A DNA stretch of 64,000 bases. Source: G963701675 sp963701675. GTDB taxonomy: Bacteria > Planctomycetota > Planctomycetia > Gemmatales > Gemmataceae. The notes beneath the pieces are model-generated. The model made no database searches. It had not been told where the DNA came from and saw nothing but the letters and a program-made list of their open reading frames with translations. Position 1 is the first letter of the stretch. The number at the start of each line of letters is the position of its first letter. The stretch lies in assembly GCA_963701675.1 (NCBI GenBank), contig OY969623.1, forward strand, positions 868,001-932,000. Direction: 5' to 3'. Both the position numbers and the translations under genes were made by a program. Positions 8,211-18,310 of the stretch are shown here, one piece after another.

Positions 8211-9845
8211 TTAGTCGCCGTTTTTCGGCGCCGTCACGAGTCCGCGCATCAGCGTGCTGCTCTTGGAGCGCAGCACATCATGCAGCACGTGTCGAAGTGA
8301 ATCCCCGACGCCGCGCTGGCGAATGCCATGAACTTTCAGCCGGCACGCCAAGAAAGCGTCCACGACGCGCAGGTCCCATTGACTTCCGGCGCCGCTTTCG
8401 AGGATCTGCTCGACCTGTTGAACGGAAAGTGCGCCGCGATACGGCCGGCTCGTGGTCATGGCGTCGTAGGCGTCGGCGACGGCGAGAATGCGCGCCATCA
8501 TGGGGATAGCGTCGCCAGCCATCTGATCAGGGTATCCCGTGCCGTCAAATCGCTCATGATGGTTCCGAACTCCCGGCAGCAAGTGCGAGATCGGTCGAAG
8601 GTTTTGCAGGATCGAATAGCCGATGATCACGTGTTGCTTCACGTGTTCGAATTCCTCGCGCGTCAATCGGCCTTCTTTGCTCAGCACGGCGTCTCGAATC
8701 CCGATCTTGCCGATGTCGTGCAACAGTCCGGCAAGGAACAAGTCGCTCACTTCCTCATCCTGAAGATCCATCTGCCGTCCCAAAACGACGGCGATCCGGG
8801 CCACTCGTTCACTATGGCCGTAGGTGTAGGAATCCTTGGCATCAATCGCGGCGGTCAACGACTGAGCCAAGCCCACCAGGAGGTCCTGCAGGTCGCGGTA
8901 CCGTCCGGAGCCTCGAACATGCAAGTCGAGCAGGGCGGTGAACGGCGTCATCAGGGCCGCATCGCTCCGGCGAAACGGCAGGACGGCGCTGAGGGGTGTC
9001 CCGCGCGCGGCTTGCTTATTGATGGCGATCAACCAGCCGCTTGCTGCTTTGTCATTCACGGGCATGGCGAGCAGGTTGTGCAAGAAAGGGAATCTCCCGG
9101 CCCAGCTGCTTTCCTGGACTTGATTCCAGATCAATACGCCCGTCGATTGGAGTTCCGGTGCTTGAGCTATCCTTGACGCGAGCTGGCGAGCTTCCCATTC
9201 GGACACGGCGTCGCCGTCTTGAATCACCACGGGTTCATCTGCATTCTTGGGAACCCAGGCCAGCGCCTGCACACTCATTACTTCCCACGCCGCGCGGACC
9301 ACACGCCTTTGATTTTTGGTTGGATCTTTGTGAATGCGCAAACGGCGCACGACGTGGTCGATCCGCAGTAGCGTCTCCCACGCGGTTTTGGTCTGCGGTT
9401 CCGCTTGGGCCTCCTCGCGATGTCGCGTCGAGAGGGAGTCCGCGAATCGCAAGCGATCACAAACGGCTTGTGCCCAACGTTGAAGGCGCATCTGTTCCTG
9501 TGCGAGATCGGAGACCGTTTTCGTCAGTGCGGCGACTTCGCCCGTCGCCACCAGCACGGGATTTCCGCGCTCATGTGCCACCAGGATCAACTGAAACCGC
9601 CCGTCCGCTTGAAGCCGTGCTTCCGCCTGTTCCGAGCGGCCGAACCGAATGACAACTTCCGGTTCGAGCACCGTTTTGGGCTGAAGTGGGACTTCCAGGT
9701 CAGGCATCGCTATCGATGCGCCCGTCGTTGCGTCGTACAGCCGGAACGGCGTGCCGAACTCTTTGGTCAGCACGATTCCCAGCGCGGCCGCTTGTTCCAC
9801 GATCGAGAATCGGCGAATGGGTTGACAGGGTGCAGACGATGCCAT
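8211..9845 (-). CDS. HD-GYP domain protein (probable cyclic-di-GMP phosphodiesterase)
   Basis: Residues about 330-500 carry the full HD-GYP signature: YGHSERVARIA, the metal pair in GLLHDIGKIGI, HHERFDGTGYP, and ADAYDAMTTSRPYR. HD-GYP enzymes hydrolyse c-di-GMP to GMP via a di- or tri-iron site and so lower the second-messenger level that controls surface attachment and secretion. The N-terminal 300 residues are a poorly conserved sensory region, possibly GAF-like around 150-290 (LLAMPVNDKAASGWLIAI), with no transmembrane helix, so the protein is cytoplasmic. There is no phospho-receiver domain. It follows the Ser/Thr kinase by 86 bases on the same strand and may share its transcript. A C-terminal stretch rich in Arg/His (KVHGIRQRGVGDSLRHVLHD) is unassigned. 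Confidence 0.85.
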   Translation of the reverse strand: MASSAPCQPIRRFSIVEQAAALGIVLTKEFGTPFRLYDATTGASIAMPDLEVPLQPKTVLEPEVVIRFGRSEQAEARLQADGRFQLILVAHERGNPVLVATGEVAALTKTVSDLAQEQMRLQRWAQAVCDRLRFADSLSTRHREEAQAEPQTKTAWETLLRIDHVVRRLRIHKDPTKNQRRVVRAAWEVMSVQALAWVPKNADEPVVIQDGDAVSEWEARQLASRIAQAPELQSTGVLIWNQVQESSWAGRFPFLHNLLAMPVNDKAASGWLIAINKQAARGTPLSAVLPFRRSDAALMTPFTALLDLHVRGSGRYRDLQDLLVGLAQSLTAAIDAKDSYTYGHSERVARIAVVLGRQMDLQDEEVSDLFLAGLLHDIGKIGIRDAVLSKEGRLTREEFEHVKQHVIIGYSILQNLRPISHLLPGVRNHHERFDGTGYPDQMAGDAIPMMARILAVADAYDAMTTSRPYRGALSVQQVEQILESGAGSQWDLRVVDAFLACRLKVHGIRQRGVGDSLRHVLHDVLRSKSSTLMRGLVTAPKNGD

Positions 9846-9931
9846 GTGACATCCCTTTCAAGTGCAACAGATAGGATTCGAAGGGGGGTACACGGTGGCG
9901 GGTTCCTGGTTCACGTCTTGTCGACTAATAA

Positions 9932-12900
9932 CTATTGAAACGACGGGTTCTTTCGAATTCCGGCCAGATCGGGGTCCTCACCGGCACGGTCACGGCCGTA
10001 ACCGCGATGTATCGCCTTTGCCAAAAAGTCCAGCGCCTGGTTGGCCGCATCCGCATCACGGCTGCGCTCGGCCACGTGAGATGCAATGCATGCCGCGGTG
10101 TATAACGTCACTCCGCTCCGAGGCTCACGCTCCAGGCACCAGTTGATGTCGTCCCGCGCCTTGACGAACTCGCGCTGTCGTGCCCACAGTAACGCCCTAT
10201 GGCGATACGCATCGACGAAGCGCGGATTCGCGGCGACCGCGCGGTCCAAATACTGCATCGCGACCCAAGGATCGTCTTGCTCCGAGGCCAAAATCGCCAT
10301 CCCGTAAAGCGCTTGGACATCTTTTGGATCGTTCCGCAGAAGTCTCTCGAATATGGCGCGTGCCTTGTCTGGCAAGCGATGTGACACCGCGAATGCATAC
10401 GTCAATTCAACGCGCGTGCCGTCCGACTCGGCGCGGGATTCGATGGTGGCGAAGGCCTTCTCGAATGCTGCATCGGCTTCATCGCTGCGTTTCAAGCCTT
10501 CCAAAGCAACACCTCGACCGGCGTGAAGGTATCCATCCGCTCGGCCCATTTGCATCGCACGATCGAAGTCCGCGAGCGCCAACGAATACTGCTTCAAGTC
10601 CAGCCGTGCCAAGCCTCGATTCACGTAGGCAGGCAGCAACTGCGCATCGCGTTTCAGTGCAGCCGAATACGAATCAATTGCCTCCGGCTTAAGACCGCTC
10701 TGGTTCAATGCGTAACCGCGATTGAAGTAGCCCCAGGAGAATTCCGGCCAAAGCCCGATACATGTACCGAAATCACCGGCAGCGAGCGTGGATTCACCGA
10801 GTTCCTGGTAACAAATCCCACGCTGCACCCACGACCAGTAATGATGCGGATTCAAGTGAAGGGCGATGTTTAGCTCGGCGATGGCCTTTTGTAGGCTAGC
10901 ATGATCTCCCTTGCGTGCGAACACCGTGGCGACCATGTAGTGATCACGGGCGCTGGCCGGCTGAAGGGCGTCCGCATGTTGCCGGGCCTCATTCGCTTCC
11001 TTGACTTCGCCGATTGCTTCGAGATATCGAGCGCGATCCATCCACATTGCCTTCGACGGTTTCAATCCTTCGATCCGGTCGGCACGGTCGAGAATCGAGA
11101 GGGCATCTCGATAGGCCGCCGTGCTGCTTTTGTCGAATCGCACACGTCCCCATGCAAGGGCCGAGAGTAACTCGCGGGTGTCTTCTGCGAGACGATTTCG
11201 GTCGGCCTCGTTCAGCCGTTGCCAGTTGGCGTCGTTTTGCCAATCGTCTCGTTCGAGCACTCCATAAAGTCCGAGCGTGTTTTCGCAAACTCCCAGGCCT
11301 TCTTGCAGATGGTCTTGCAAATCCGCGACTGTGTTCAACAAGCATAGCGCCCGCCGGGTGCCGACTTCGTACAACCGTTGGCGGTCGCGCGCATGTTCAA
11401 CGGCGAGCTTTTCCTGCGCCTGCGACAGATGGTCCTTGACGCCGACGAGGGCCGCGACGCCGCCGATCAACAAGACCACGGCGACACTCGCCACCGACGC
11501 GGATGAGGTCAGCCGCGGATGGCGGTAAGCCCATTTACGGAACTGTTCGGCGCGACTTAGTTCCGGTGCATATTTCAAAGGTCGATGGTCGAGGAACCGT
11601 CGCAAGTCATCCGCGAGTTGGTCCGCACGCTGATACCGCTTCTCGGGGTCGGGCGCCAGGCATTTGCGTATGATGCTTTCCATCCCCCACGACACGCGCG
11701 GCTGTTGCTTCCGGACGGACGGCGCCGCCTGGCTTCTCTCCAGTGCCATGGCTTCGATAACCACGGGCAACACGGAGTAACTCGCGCTCTGTTCGAACGG
11801 GCTGTGACCAGTCAACGTCTCAAACAACACCATTCCGAGAGAGTAGATATCCGAGCGGTGATCGACCCGGCGGACCGTAGCGGGACTCGGGTTGGCGAGC
11901 GCGCGCAAATGCTCCGGCGGCATGTACGCCACAGTGCCGCCGAGTGTTGCCTCCGCCTTGGACGGGCATTCATCACGCTTTTGCGCGAGATTGAAGTCGA
12001 GCAGCATCGGCTCGCCGTCGCTGCCGAGAAGAATGTTCGACGGTTTGATGTCCCGATGCAAGACGCCGCGGTCATGGGCGTGTTGAAGTCCGTCCGCCAG
12101 TTGAGCAGTCAGCCACGCCGCGGCGCCGACGTAATCGAGGCTTCGCAGTGTTTGCAGGGGCTTCGCTTCGTTGACGGCGACCGTCTCGGAATCCTTTGCC
12201 TCCGCATCATCGGCGACGGGCAGTTTCGATTGAACCTCCTTGAGGGCTTCAACCAACTGCCTGCCATGCGTCGCAGGGCTGGGGCCATCCCACAATCGCC
12301 GAAGCACCGCCGATAGGCTCGCACCGCCGAGATACGGCATGCACAGAACCCGCAGTCCCGCGCGTTGATCCTCATGAATCGAGTAAATGGGTACGACGTT
12401 GGTGTGTTGGAGTTGGGCGAGGGTGTAAGGTTCGTCGCCGTCGATTCCGGACACTTTGAGCACAACCGGCCGGCGGGCGAGGTCGGCCTGTTCGGCGAGG
12501 AACACTCGCGCAAACGCGCCACGTCCCAACTCACCGCAGAGTCGAAACCCAAAGACCTCGTCGCCGATTTCGGGCAGACCAAGAACCGGGCCTTCGCTGC
12601 CGCTCGGATCGCCGAACGACATCATGATGTCATGGCGTGAGATTAGCTGCGAAAGGGATTCGCGATGCTCGGGAAAACGCTCGGCGTAATCGTCGACGCT
12701 CGGTTGTTCGCCGCGGCGCCGCCGCTGGTTATAGTCTTCGAACAAGAAACTGGCATAATCCCGGTCATCTTTAGGATTCGCCGGCCAACGAGGGATGAAG
12801 TCCTCCGGCTTCGATTCACTGCCGTGATTGAAACCGGCTTGTTGCTCCAGAAGAAGCTGTCGTTTGAGGCTGCGCGCCTCCAAATAACTAAGACTGATGC

Positions 12901-12964
12901 TGTTCAACGGCGACACGGCTTTGGAAGCTTGCGGGTGTCGATCGCTGGTGCGTGAGTCGGTCAT
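9932..12964 (-). CDS. Membrane Ser/Thr protein kinase with C-terminal TPR repeats
   Basis: The N-terminal cytoplasmic part holds a Hanks-type kinase domain (about residues 130-460). It has a Gly-rich loop (LGRGAFARVF), VLKVS with the ATP-binding Lys, the catalytic loop LHRDIKPSNILL, and MPPEHL in place of APE. The Mg-binding triad is DFN rather than DFG (MLLDFNLAQ). A transmembrane segment (SVASVAVVLLIGGVAALVGV) near residue 490 is followed by about 500 residues of helical TPR repeats (WVQRGICYQELGESTLAAGDF; AYVNRGLARLDLKQYSLALADF), which probably face outside or bind partners. It lies 18 bases after the large surface-protein gene and upstream of the HD-GYP gene, so the three are likely co-transcribed. 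The inserted loop at about 235-265 is unusual. Confidence 0.88.
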   Translation of the reverse strand: MTDSRTSDRHPQASKAVSPLNSISLSYLEARSLKRQLLLEQQAGFNHGSESKPEDFIPRWPANPKDDRDYASFLFEDYNQRRRRGEQPSVDDYAERFPEHRESLSQLISRHDIMMSFGDPSGSEGPVLGLPEIGDEVFGFRLCGELGRGAFARVFLAEQADLARRPVVLKVSGIDGDEPYTLAQLQHTNVVPIYSIHEDQRAGLRVLCMPYLGGASLSAVLRRLWDGPSPATHGRQLVEALKEVQSKLPVADDAEAKDSETVAVNEAKPLQTLRSLDYVGAAAWLTAQLADGLQHAHDRGVLHRDIKPSNILLGSDGEPMLLDFNLAQKRDECPSKAEATLGGTVAYMPPEHLRALANPSPATVRRVDHRSDIYSLGMVLFETLTGHSPFEQSASYSVLPVVIEAMALERSQAAPSVRKQQPRVSWGMESIIRKCLAPDPEKRYQRADQLADDLRRFLDHRPLKYAPELSRAEQFRKWAYRHPRLTSSASVASVAVVLLIGGVAALVGVKDHLSQAQEKLAVEHARDRQRLYEVGTRRALCLLNTVADLQDHLQEGLGVCENTLGLYGVLERDDWQNDANWQRLNEADRNRLAEDTRELLSALAWGRVRFDKSSTAAYRDALSILDRADRIEGLKPSKAMWMDRARYLEAIGEVKEANEARQHADALQPASARDHYMVATVFARKGDHASLQKAIAELNIALHLNPHHYWSWVQRGICYQELGESTLAAGDFGTCIGLWPEFSWGYFNRGYALNQSGLKPEAIDSYSAALKRDAQLLPAYVNRGLARLDLKQYSLALADFDRAMQMGRADGYLHAGRGVALEGLKRSDEADAAFEKAFATIESRAESDGTRVELTYAFAVSHRLPDKARAIFERLLRNDPKDVQALYGMAILASEQDDPWVAMQYLDRAVAANPRFVDAYRHRALLWARQREFVKARDDINWCLEREPRSGVTLYTAACIASHVAERSRDADAANQALDFLAKAIHRGYGRDRAGEDPDLAGIRKNPSFQ

Positions 12965-12982
12965 GAGCGGACGTCCGCAGGA

Positions 12983-15900
12983 TTAGTTATTCCGGTCGGC
13001 TAAACGCCTTCGGCCACGGTGCCCGCGGCCCCGGCGACGCCGCGGCGGATTCATAGTGACCACTGCCCCAACGGCAGCCAATGCGGCGAACATCAATTTG
13101 TTTTCCTCCGGTGCGAACTCATCGCGCGCCCATGCCGCATCTAACTCTGACGTGTCTTGCGGGGTCGTCTCCTCGGCGTCGCCGGCCTCTTGCGAGGGCA
13201 TCGCGGCGCTGCCCACATCGGTCGACTGATCGAACCAGCCGCTCATCCCAAAGATAGCATCAATCGTCCGTCGCCATGAGTCGAGCAGCGACTGAAAGAG
13301 GCCCCCGTCACCCGATGCAGAAGGCGTCTGCTCATTGGATTCCGACTCCGCGCCGGTGCCGCCAGCGTGGGTACCGGTTGAGGTCAGCACAGCCATGCGA
13401 AGGAGGCTATCGGAAAACGTGGAGTTCGGTGATAAAACCAGTTGTTCCGAAGGCGTGGAAAGCCGGGCAGCGAGGGCGCCGTTCGATGTTTCCGACTGCA
13501 CGCCACCTAATGGCCCCGAAGCGAGCAGCGTGGCGGGGATGTAGACATTAGGATACGCCGACGAAACCGGCGCAGCGCCGCTCTGACTGGGCGGATTAAT
13601 CGACGGAAGCGTGACCTGCGGAGTGTCACTACCACGGCTGATGGGCGTACTCGGAGGCGCTTCGGTGGCAAACCGGATCCGAATTGCCGGCGCCGGACCC
13701 GTAGTCATCGGTGGCGGCCATTCAAATTGCCCCAACATACTGATGCACAGTTCGTACGATACGCTGCCGGCCTCCGTTGCCGACCACCCACCGCCCCACA
13801 AGTAATATGTCCCCGGTTGCAATACTCGATTCAGCTTGAAAGATGCTTCCGCGCCGGCAAAATCCAGTAGGTTGCCGTCCGCATCCAGCAACGCCAACGT
13901 TGTGCCTTCGGCGTGATTGTTGCCAAAGAGGAAGAATCCATACGTCTGCGCTTGCAAGATTTCAAATCGGAAGTAATCGCCGAGGTCCTGCGCGTCGGGG
14001 TTTGCCGTTCGGATGATGCTAATCCCAGCTTCGATTTCACGTGGGAAGAGAACACCGAGTTCTTGACACACTTCCGGCGTTTCGTTCGGCTCGGTGTTCA
14101 TCCAAGTCAGTGGATCACTTTCGCTGCCGCGGACAGGTCCATCGACGGTGAATGAAACGACGTAGTCTCCGCTCGGATCGTTGCCGATGATGCGATGGCC
14201 CGCGAGGTCCGATAAGCCTTCGGCGCCCGAAAAGTGCAATTCGTATGCACCGTTCGCCAAGCCGTCGAGAATCATGAAAGTGGCTTGATTCGACGCCGCG
14301 TCAACGCTGACAAGCCGAGGAATGTATCGAGTGCCATCGGCCGCTTGGATAAAGACGGATCGGGCGTCCTCGGCGAAATTGTCGAAGGCATGTACGGCTA
14401 GGGCGAGCAAATTCACCGGTTCGCTAAACGTGGCCGTGATGTAGGTCGGCGGCTGCAACAACGTGGAACCCGGCGTGACCGACGTCCCAATCACCGTGGG
14501 CGCGATATTGTCGGGGGCGACAGATAGATTGAGTACGTAACGGCCGCCCGGGCCGAATCCGATTTGCGAACTATGACTTTGGTTCGGGTCAAAAGTCCCG
14601 CCGGCGCCCGGCGACCAGAGCGAATCCGCATCGGGTATGTTCGGAGAACTCGATACGACGATGAGATATTCGCCGGCAGCCAAACCCGCATATAGCACGG
14701 GGTCGGTGAACAGTGGCACTGAACTTCCGTCGTCGGCCTTCGCGCCGTTTCGCGAGTTGTCGTTGGAGCCGATCAGTACCAGTTCGCCGTCTACGAGTTT
14801 GAAGAGCGTAAGCCCGGGATTCAAAGGCGAGCCGATACGCCCCGCAAACACTTCGCTGGTAAGTTGGTAACGCCCCGAGCCGGTGACGCGGAAGCGATAG
14901 ATGTCCACTTCGGCCGGGTTGAACGGAATCGGATCGGTGGAGTCATCGCCGATCGCGGCTGCAATCTGTACCAGGCCAGCGCTCGTGATGTCGCCGAGAT
15001 TCCGGCTCGTGCCAACAGTGTCATTGGCGAGATTGGAGCCCGCGACTCCTTCATTTCCCGTAATCCTGAAAGTTGACGCGAAGTCACTTCCTGTCGAATC
15101 CGTCGAGGTGCTGCCGAGCGCCTTGCCGTCCAACCCAGCCAAGTACGTCCCTGCGCCTGACCCGTTGTCTCCCTCGAGTACTAATCGGTAGATTCCGGGC
15201 GCCAACACCGCTGCCGGGAAAAGCTGCAACTCGTTGGTTGCCGCACTGAAGTTGACCGAAGCCAGCGTGATCTCCACGTCTCCGTTACCGAAGTGTGCCG
15301 ACGCATTGTGGATCAACTTTACGGTCGTACCGGGTTGCACGGTCGACAGATCGAGGGCGGAGCTCACGCTAACTCGAATGGCGAATGGTGAACCTGGCAG
15401 AGCCGCCCCGCTGTTGGGCGACATCGCAAGCACGGCCGGGCCGTCCGCCGACGTCAGGTTGATACTCGTCGAGCTAATGTGCAGCGCGTAATCGCCGGTG
15501 CTTCCTTCGTAGCCGCTGCCGGCGATCCCGACGTTGAAGTAACGATTGCCCGTTCCACTAACGGCAACAAAGTAAGTACCGGCCGCGAGGGAGCGGCTAA
15601 TCGACGCTTCGCCGCCGGTCGCAGCGCCGTCATTCTGCGCGATCAGCCGAAAGCCGAATGGATTCTGCGGATCGCCAAACTCAAACGGCGTTCGGACATA
15701 TAGACTCAGGACGCTACTTAGTGGACTGCCGAGCTGTTTTGAATAAGCACAAAGATTGACAAGTGCAGGGCCATCTAGCGAAAAATGATACCAATCGACA
15801 TCCGCGGCCCCGTGTGCGCCATTTCCGATTTGTCCACGCGCTCCGTACGGCGACAGCGGGCTGAGCGGGCCGAGGTTTCCGTAAGCGTCATCGGGGTTGA

Positions 15901-16051
15901 GCGTGTCGTTCGGCTCGTGTTCGGGGAGGTAGCTTCCCAGCGGCCAGAAGAAGGACGCGGGAACGGTTCGAAGTTCCAGCTCTTCAAGCCGAAGCCGGGT
16001 TATCGCGTTCCAGTTCGCACGTTTCGGATTGCGTCGGGGGGACCGGGGCAT
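12983..16051 (-). CDS. Large surface protein with pre-peptidase and Ig-like domains and a C-terminal membrane/Arg tail
   Basis: This 1022-residue protein opens with basic residues and the motif LRLEELELRTVPASFF, the planctomycete export-associated signature, with no hydrophobic signal peptide. The body contains pre-peptidase-like domains (EPNDTLNPDDAYGNLG, then DVDWYHFSLDGPALVNLCAY; and NEPNETPEVCQELGVLF) and Ig-like strands with 'STLLQPPTYITATFSEPVN'. A low-complexity Ser/Thr/Gly segment precedes the end. The last 45 residues are PEENKLMFAALAAVGAVVTM followed by Arg-rich sequence (RRRRGRGHRGRRR). That tripartite arrangement resembles sorting or stop-transfer tails and suggests membrane anchoring. 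The gene sits directly upstream of the Ser/Thr kinase (18-base gap), so a sensed-surface-protein/kinase relation is possible but unproven. Confidence 0.82.
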   Translation of the reverse strand: MPRSPRRNPKRANWNAITRLRLEELELRTVPASFFWPLGSYLPEHEPNDTLNPDDAYGNLGPLSPLSPYGARGQIGNGAHGAADVDWYHFSLDGPALVNLCAYSKQLGSPLSSVLSLYVRTPFEFGDPQNPFGFRLIAQNDGAATGGEASISRSLAAGTYFVAVSGTGNRYFNVGIAGSGYEGSTGDYALHISSTSINLTSADGPAVLAMSPNSGAALPGSPFAIRVSVSSALDLSTVQPGTTVKLIHNASAHFGNGDVEITLASVNFSAATNELQLFPAAVLAPGIYRLVLEGDNGSGAGTYLAGLDGKALGSTSTDSTGSDFASTFRITGNEGVAGSNLANDTVGTSRNLGDITSAGLVQIAAAIGDDSTDPIPFNPAEVDIYRFRVTGSGRYQLTSEVFAGRIGSPLNPGLTLFKLVDGELVLIGSNDNSRNGAKADDGSSVPLFTDPVLYAGLAAGEYLIVVSSSPNIPDADSLWSPGAGGTFDPNQSHSSQIGFGPGGRYVLNLSVAPDNIAPTVIGTSVTPGSTLLQPPTYITATFSEPVNLLALAVHAFDNFAEDARSVFIQAADGTRYIPRLVSVDAASNQATFMILDGLANGAYELHFSGAEGLSDLAGHRIIGNDPSGDYVVSFTVDGPVRGSESDPLTWMNTEPNETPEVCQELGVLFPREIEAGISIIRTANPDAQDLGDYFRFEILQAQTYGFFLFGNNHAEGTTLALLDADGNLLDFAGAEASFKLNRVLQPGTYYLWGGGWSATEAGSVSYELCISMLGQFEWPPPMTTGPAPAIRIRFATEAPPSTPISRGSDTPQVTLPSINPPSQSGAAPVSSAYPNVYIPATLLASGPLGGVQSETSNGALAARLSTPSEQLVLSPNSTFSDSLLRMAVLTSTGTHAGGTGAESESNEQTPSASGDGGLFQSLLDSWRRTIDAIFGMSGWFDQSTDVGSAAMPSQEAGDAEETTPQDTSELDAAWARDEFAPEENKLMFAALAAVGAVVTMNPPRRRRGRGHRGRRRLADRNN

Positions 16052-16264
16052 GGAGTGAGTTCCTTAGCAGGTGGGCGACGACACGTAAAGCGCGGCTTCG
16101 AAGGACTGGACGTGGGGGAACCATCCATCCAAAGGGTGAGTCGGTTTCCCGGACGAAACCCGCCACAAATTGATCGATGGAAAGTGAAGGCGAACAATTG
16201 CGGATTAGATACTAACCCAGAATGATGAGAATCACGCCGACGCGAGCATTCACTGCGGGCGATC

Positions 16265-17305
16265 CTAACCGTCTGCCCATTGAAGGATGACCTTGCCACA
16301 CTGTCCCGACAGCATCGCATCGAATCCGTCTTGAAACTGGTGGTGTGGGAAGCGGTGAGTAACGATGGAACGAATGTCGAGGCCCGATTGGAGCATGACG
16401 GTCATCTTGTACCATGTTTCATACATCTCACGACCATAAATCCCCTTCAGAGTAAGCATGTTGAAGATGACGGTGTTCCAGTCAATCGCTAGCTCCTTTT
16501 CGGGAATGCCGAGCATTGCGACCTTTCCACCGTGGCACATGTTGGCGAGCATGTCGCGGAAGGCGCTGCCATTGCCCGACATTTCCAAACCGACATCGAA
16601 ACCTTCTTTCATTCCGAGTTGGGTCTGCACTTCGCTCAGCGGCAACTGGCGGACATCGACGGCGAGCGTTGCCCCGAGTTTCCGTGCCAATTCGAGCCGA
16701 TAAGGATTCACATCAGTAACGACGACATGGCGGGCGCCGGCATGGCGAACCACCGCCGCGGCCATGCACCCAATGGGCCCGGCCCCGGTAATGAGCACAT
16801 CCTCGCCGAGGACATCAAACGACAAAGCGGTGTGCACTGCGTTTCCGAACGGATCAAAGATCGCTTGTACGTCGCGGGGTATGTTCGGAGCGTGGACCCA
16901 TACGTTGCTCATGGGTAACGATAAGAACTCCGCGAAGGCGCCGGGCCGATTCACCCCGACGCCCTTAGTGTCCTTGCACAAATGTCTTCGTCCGGCCAGG
17001 CAGTTGCGACAACGCCCGCAGACGACGTGACCCTCGCCGCTGACGATGTCGCCCTCATGAAAATCCTTCACGTTGGTTCCGGCCGCTACGATCTGGCCAA
17101 CGAATTCGTGACCCACCACCATCGGTACCGGAATAGTCTTCTGGGCCCAGGCGTCCCAGTTGTAAATGTGTAAATCGGTGCCGCAAATCCCCGTCCGCAG
17201 AACCTTAATGAGCACATCGTTGATGCCAATGGTCGGAACCGGAACCTCCTCAAGCCATAGACCGCGCTCGGACTTTTTCTTGACGAGTGCTCGCATGGTG
17301 CTCAT
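16265..17305 (-). CDS. tdh: L-threonine 3-dehydrogenase
   Basis: This zinc-dependent medium-chain dehydrogenase oxidises L-threonine to 2-amino-3-ketobutyrate with NAD+. The match to the characterised E. coli enzyme is close throughout: RTGICGTDLHIYNWDAWAQK, TIPVPMVVGHEFVG, the structural-zinc cysteines in VCGRCRNCLAGRRHLC, GVGVNRPGAFAEF, IFDPFGNAVHTALSF, GAGPIGCMAAA (dinucleotide fold), and KGIYGREMYETWYKM. ATG 17305 gives MSTMRALVKKK. The ATG at 17296 (MRALV) aligns better with E. coli MKAL, and neither has a strong ribosome-binding site. The usual partner kbl (2-amino-3-ketobutyrate CoA ligase) is not adjacent. The gene is divergent from the exonuclease gene at 17457. Length 347-344 residues is normal. 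Confidence 0.93.
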   Translation of the reverse strand: MSTMRALVKKKSERGLWLEEVPVPTIGINDVLIKVLRTGICGTDLHIYNWDAWAQKTIPVPMVVGHEFVGQIVAAGTNVKDFHEGDIVSGEGHVVCGRCRNCLAGRRHLCKDTKGVGVNRPGAFAEFLSLPMSNVWVHAPNIPRDVQAIFDPFGNAVHTALSFDVLGEDVLITGAGPIGCMAAAVVRHAGARHVVVTDVNPYRLELARKLGATLAVDVRQLPLSEVQTQLGMKEGFDVGLEMSGNGSAFRDMLANMCHGGKVAMLGIPEKELAIDWNTVIFNMLTLKGIYGREMYETWYKMTVMLQSGLDIRSIVTHRFPHHQFQDGFDAMLSGQCGKVILQWADG

Positions 17306-17456
17306 GGCGAGGATTGTACCCGTCGGTCGCCGACCGACAATAGAACGGGGGTTAATTGCCGTCGCGTACACTCAGGCCACGAACGGTCCCGGCCAGGATG
17401 TCAATTATCCCCTAGAACTAACACGATAAAGGCTGAGGACTCAGCACAATTTCGCT

Positions 17457-18281
17457 ATGATCGTTCACCTCCTTGACGGCACCTACGAGCTGTTCCGCCA
17501 CTTCTATGGTCTGCGCCGCTTCAACAAGGGCAACGATCGGCCTTTCGGCGCCGTGATCGGCGTGCTCAATGGCATACTGCAAATGTTCGAAGAGGGCGCC
17601 ACACATCTCGGCGTGGCGACCGACCATGTCATCGAATCGTTTCGGAACGATATGTGGCCCGGTTATAAGACGGGTGACGGCATCGAGCCGGCGCTGTGGG
17701 CGCAATTTCACCCGCTTGAAGCGGCACTCGGCGCCATGGGAGTAACCGTATGGCCGATGATCGAACTCGAGGCTGATGATGCGCTCGCGTCGGCGGCGCG
17801 GATCGCCGCGGCAGATAATCGCGTGCAGAAGGTATGCATTTGGACGCCCGACAAGGATCTTGCACAATGCGTGCGCAACGACCGCATCGTACAGATCGAC
17901 CGCAAGACAAAGACGATTCGCAATGCCGCAGGCATTCGCGCAAAGTTTGGAGTCGAACCCGAACTAATTCCCGACTTCCTCGCCCTCGTCGGCGACACTG
18001 CCGATGGTTATCCAGGCTTGGCGGGCATCGGTCGAGTGACGGCGGCACGCCTCGTCGGCCGTTACGGCGCCATCGAAAACTTCCCGTCCACCATCCTAGG
18101 TGAGCGCCGAGAACAGGCGCTCCTGTTCAAGAATCTCGCAACACTCCGCAGCGACGCGGAACTCTTTGGCAACGTTGACGAGTTGAAGTGGGGCGGCCCG
18201 ACCGACGCGTTCGCGGCCTGCGCGGAACGGCTTGGAGACGCTCGACTGCTCGAACGCAGCTTGAAAGCTCGGGTCGTTTGA
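17457..18281 (+). CDS. 5'-3' exonuclease (PolA N-terminal/flap endonuclease family)
   Basis: The 274-residue protein is a stand-alone version of the 5' nuclease domain of DNA polymerase I. Metal-binding acidic residues appear in HLLDGTYELFR, ELEADDALASAA, TPDKDLAQCV and VGDTADGYPGLAGIGRVTAARLV; the last is the helix-hairpin-helix/helical-clamp region that tracks along DNA. Such proteins remove RNA primers or 5' flaps during replication and repair. There is no polymerase domain. The start at 17457 has no strong Shine-Dalgarno sequence. The gene is divergent from tdh and convergent with the metzincin gene, with a strong hairpin between the two stops. Confidence 0.88.
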   Translation: MIVHLLDGTYELFRHFYGLRRFNKGNDRPFGAVIGVLNGILQMFEEGATHLGVATDHVIESFRNDMWPGYKTGDGIEPALWAQFHPLEAALGAMGVTVWPMIELEADDALASAARIAAADNRVQKVCIWTPDKDLAQCVRNDRIVQIDRKTKTIRNAAGIRAKFGVEPELIPDFLALVGDTADGYPGLAGIGRVTAARLVGRYGAIENFPSTILGERREQALLFKNLATLRSDAELFGNVDELKWGGPTDAFAACAERLGDARLLERSLKARVV

Positions 18282-18310
18282 TCGAAAGTCGGGGAATACC
18301 GGCGCGCGAC

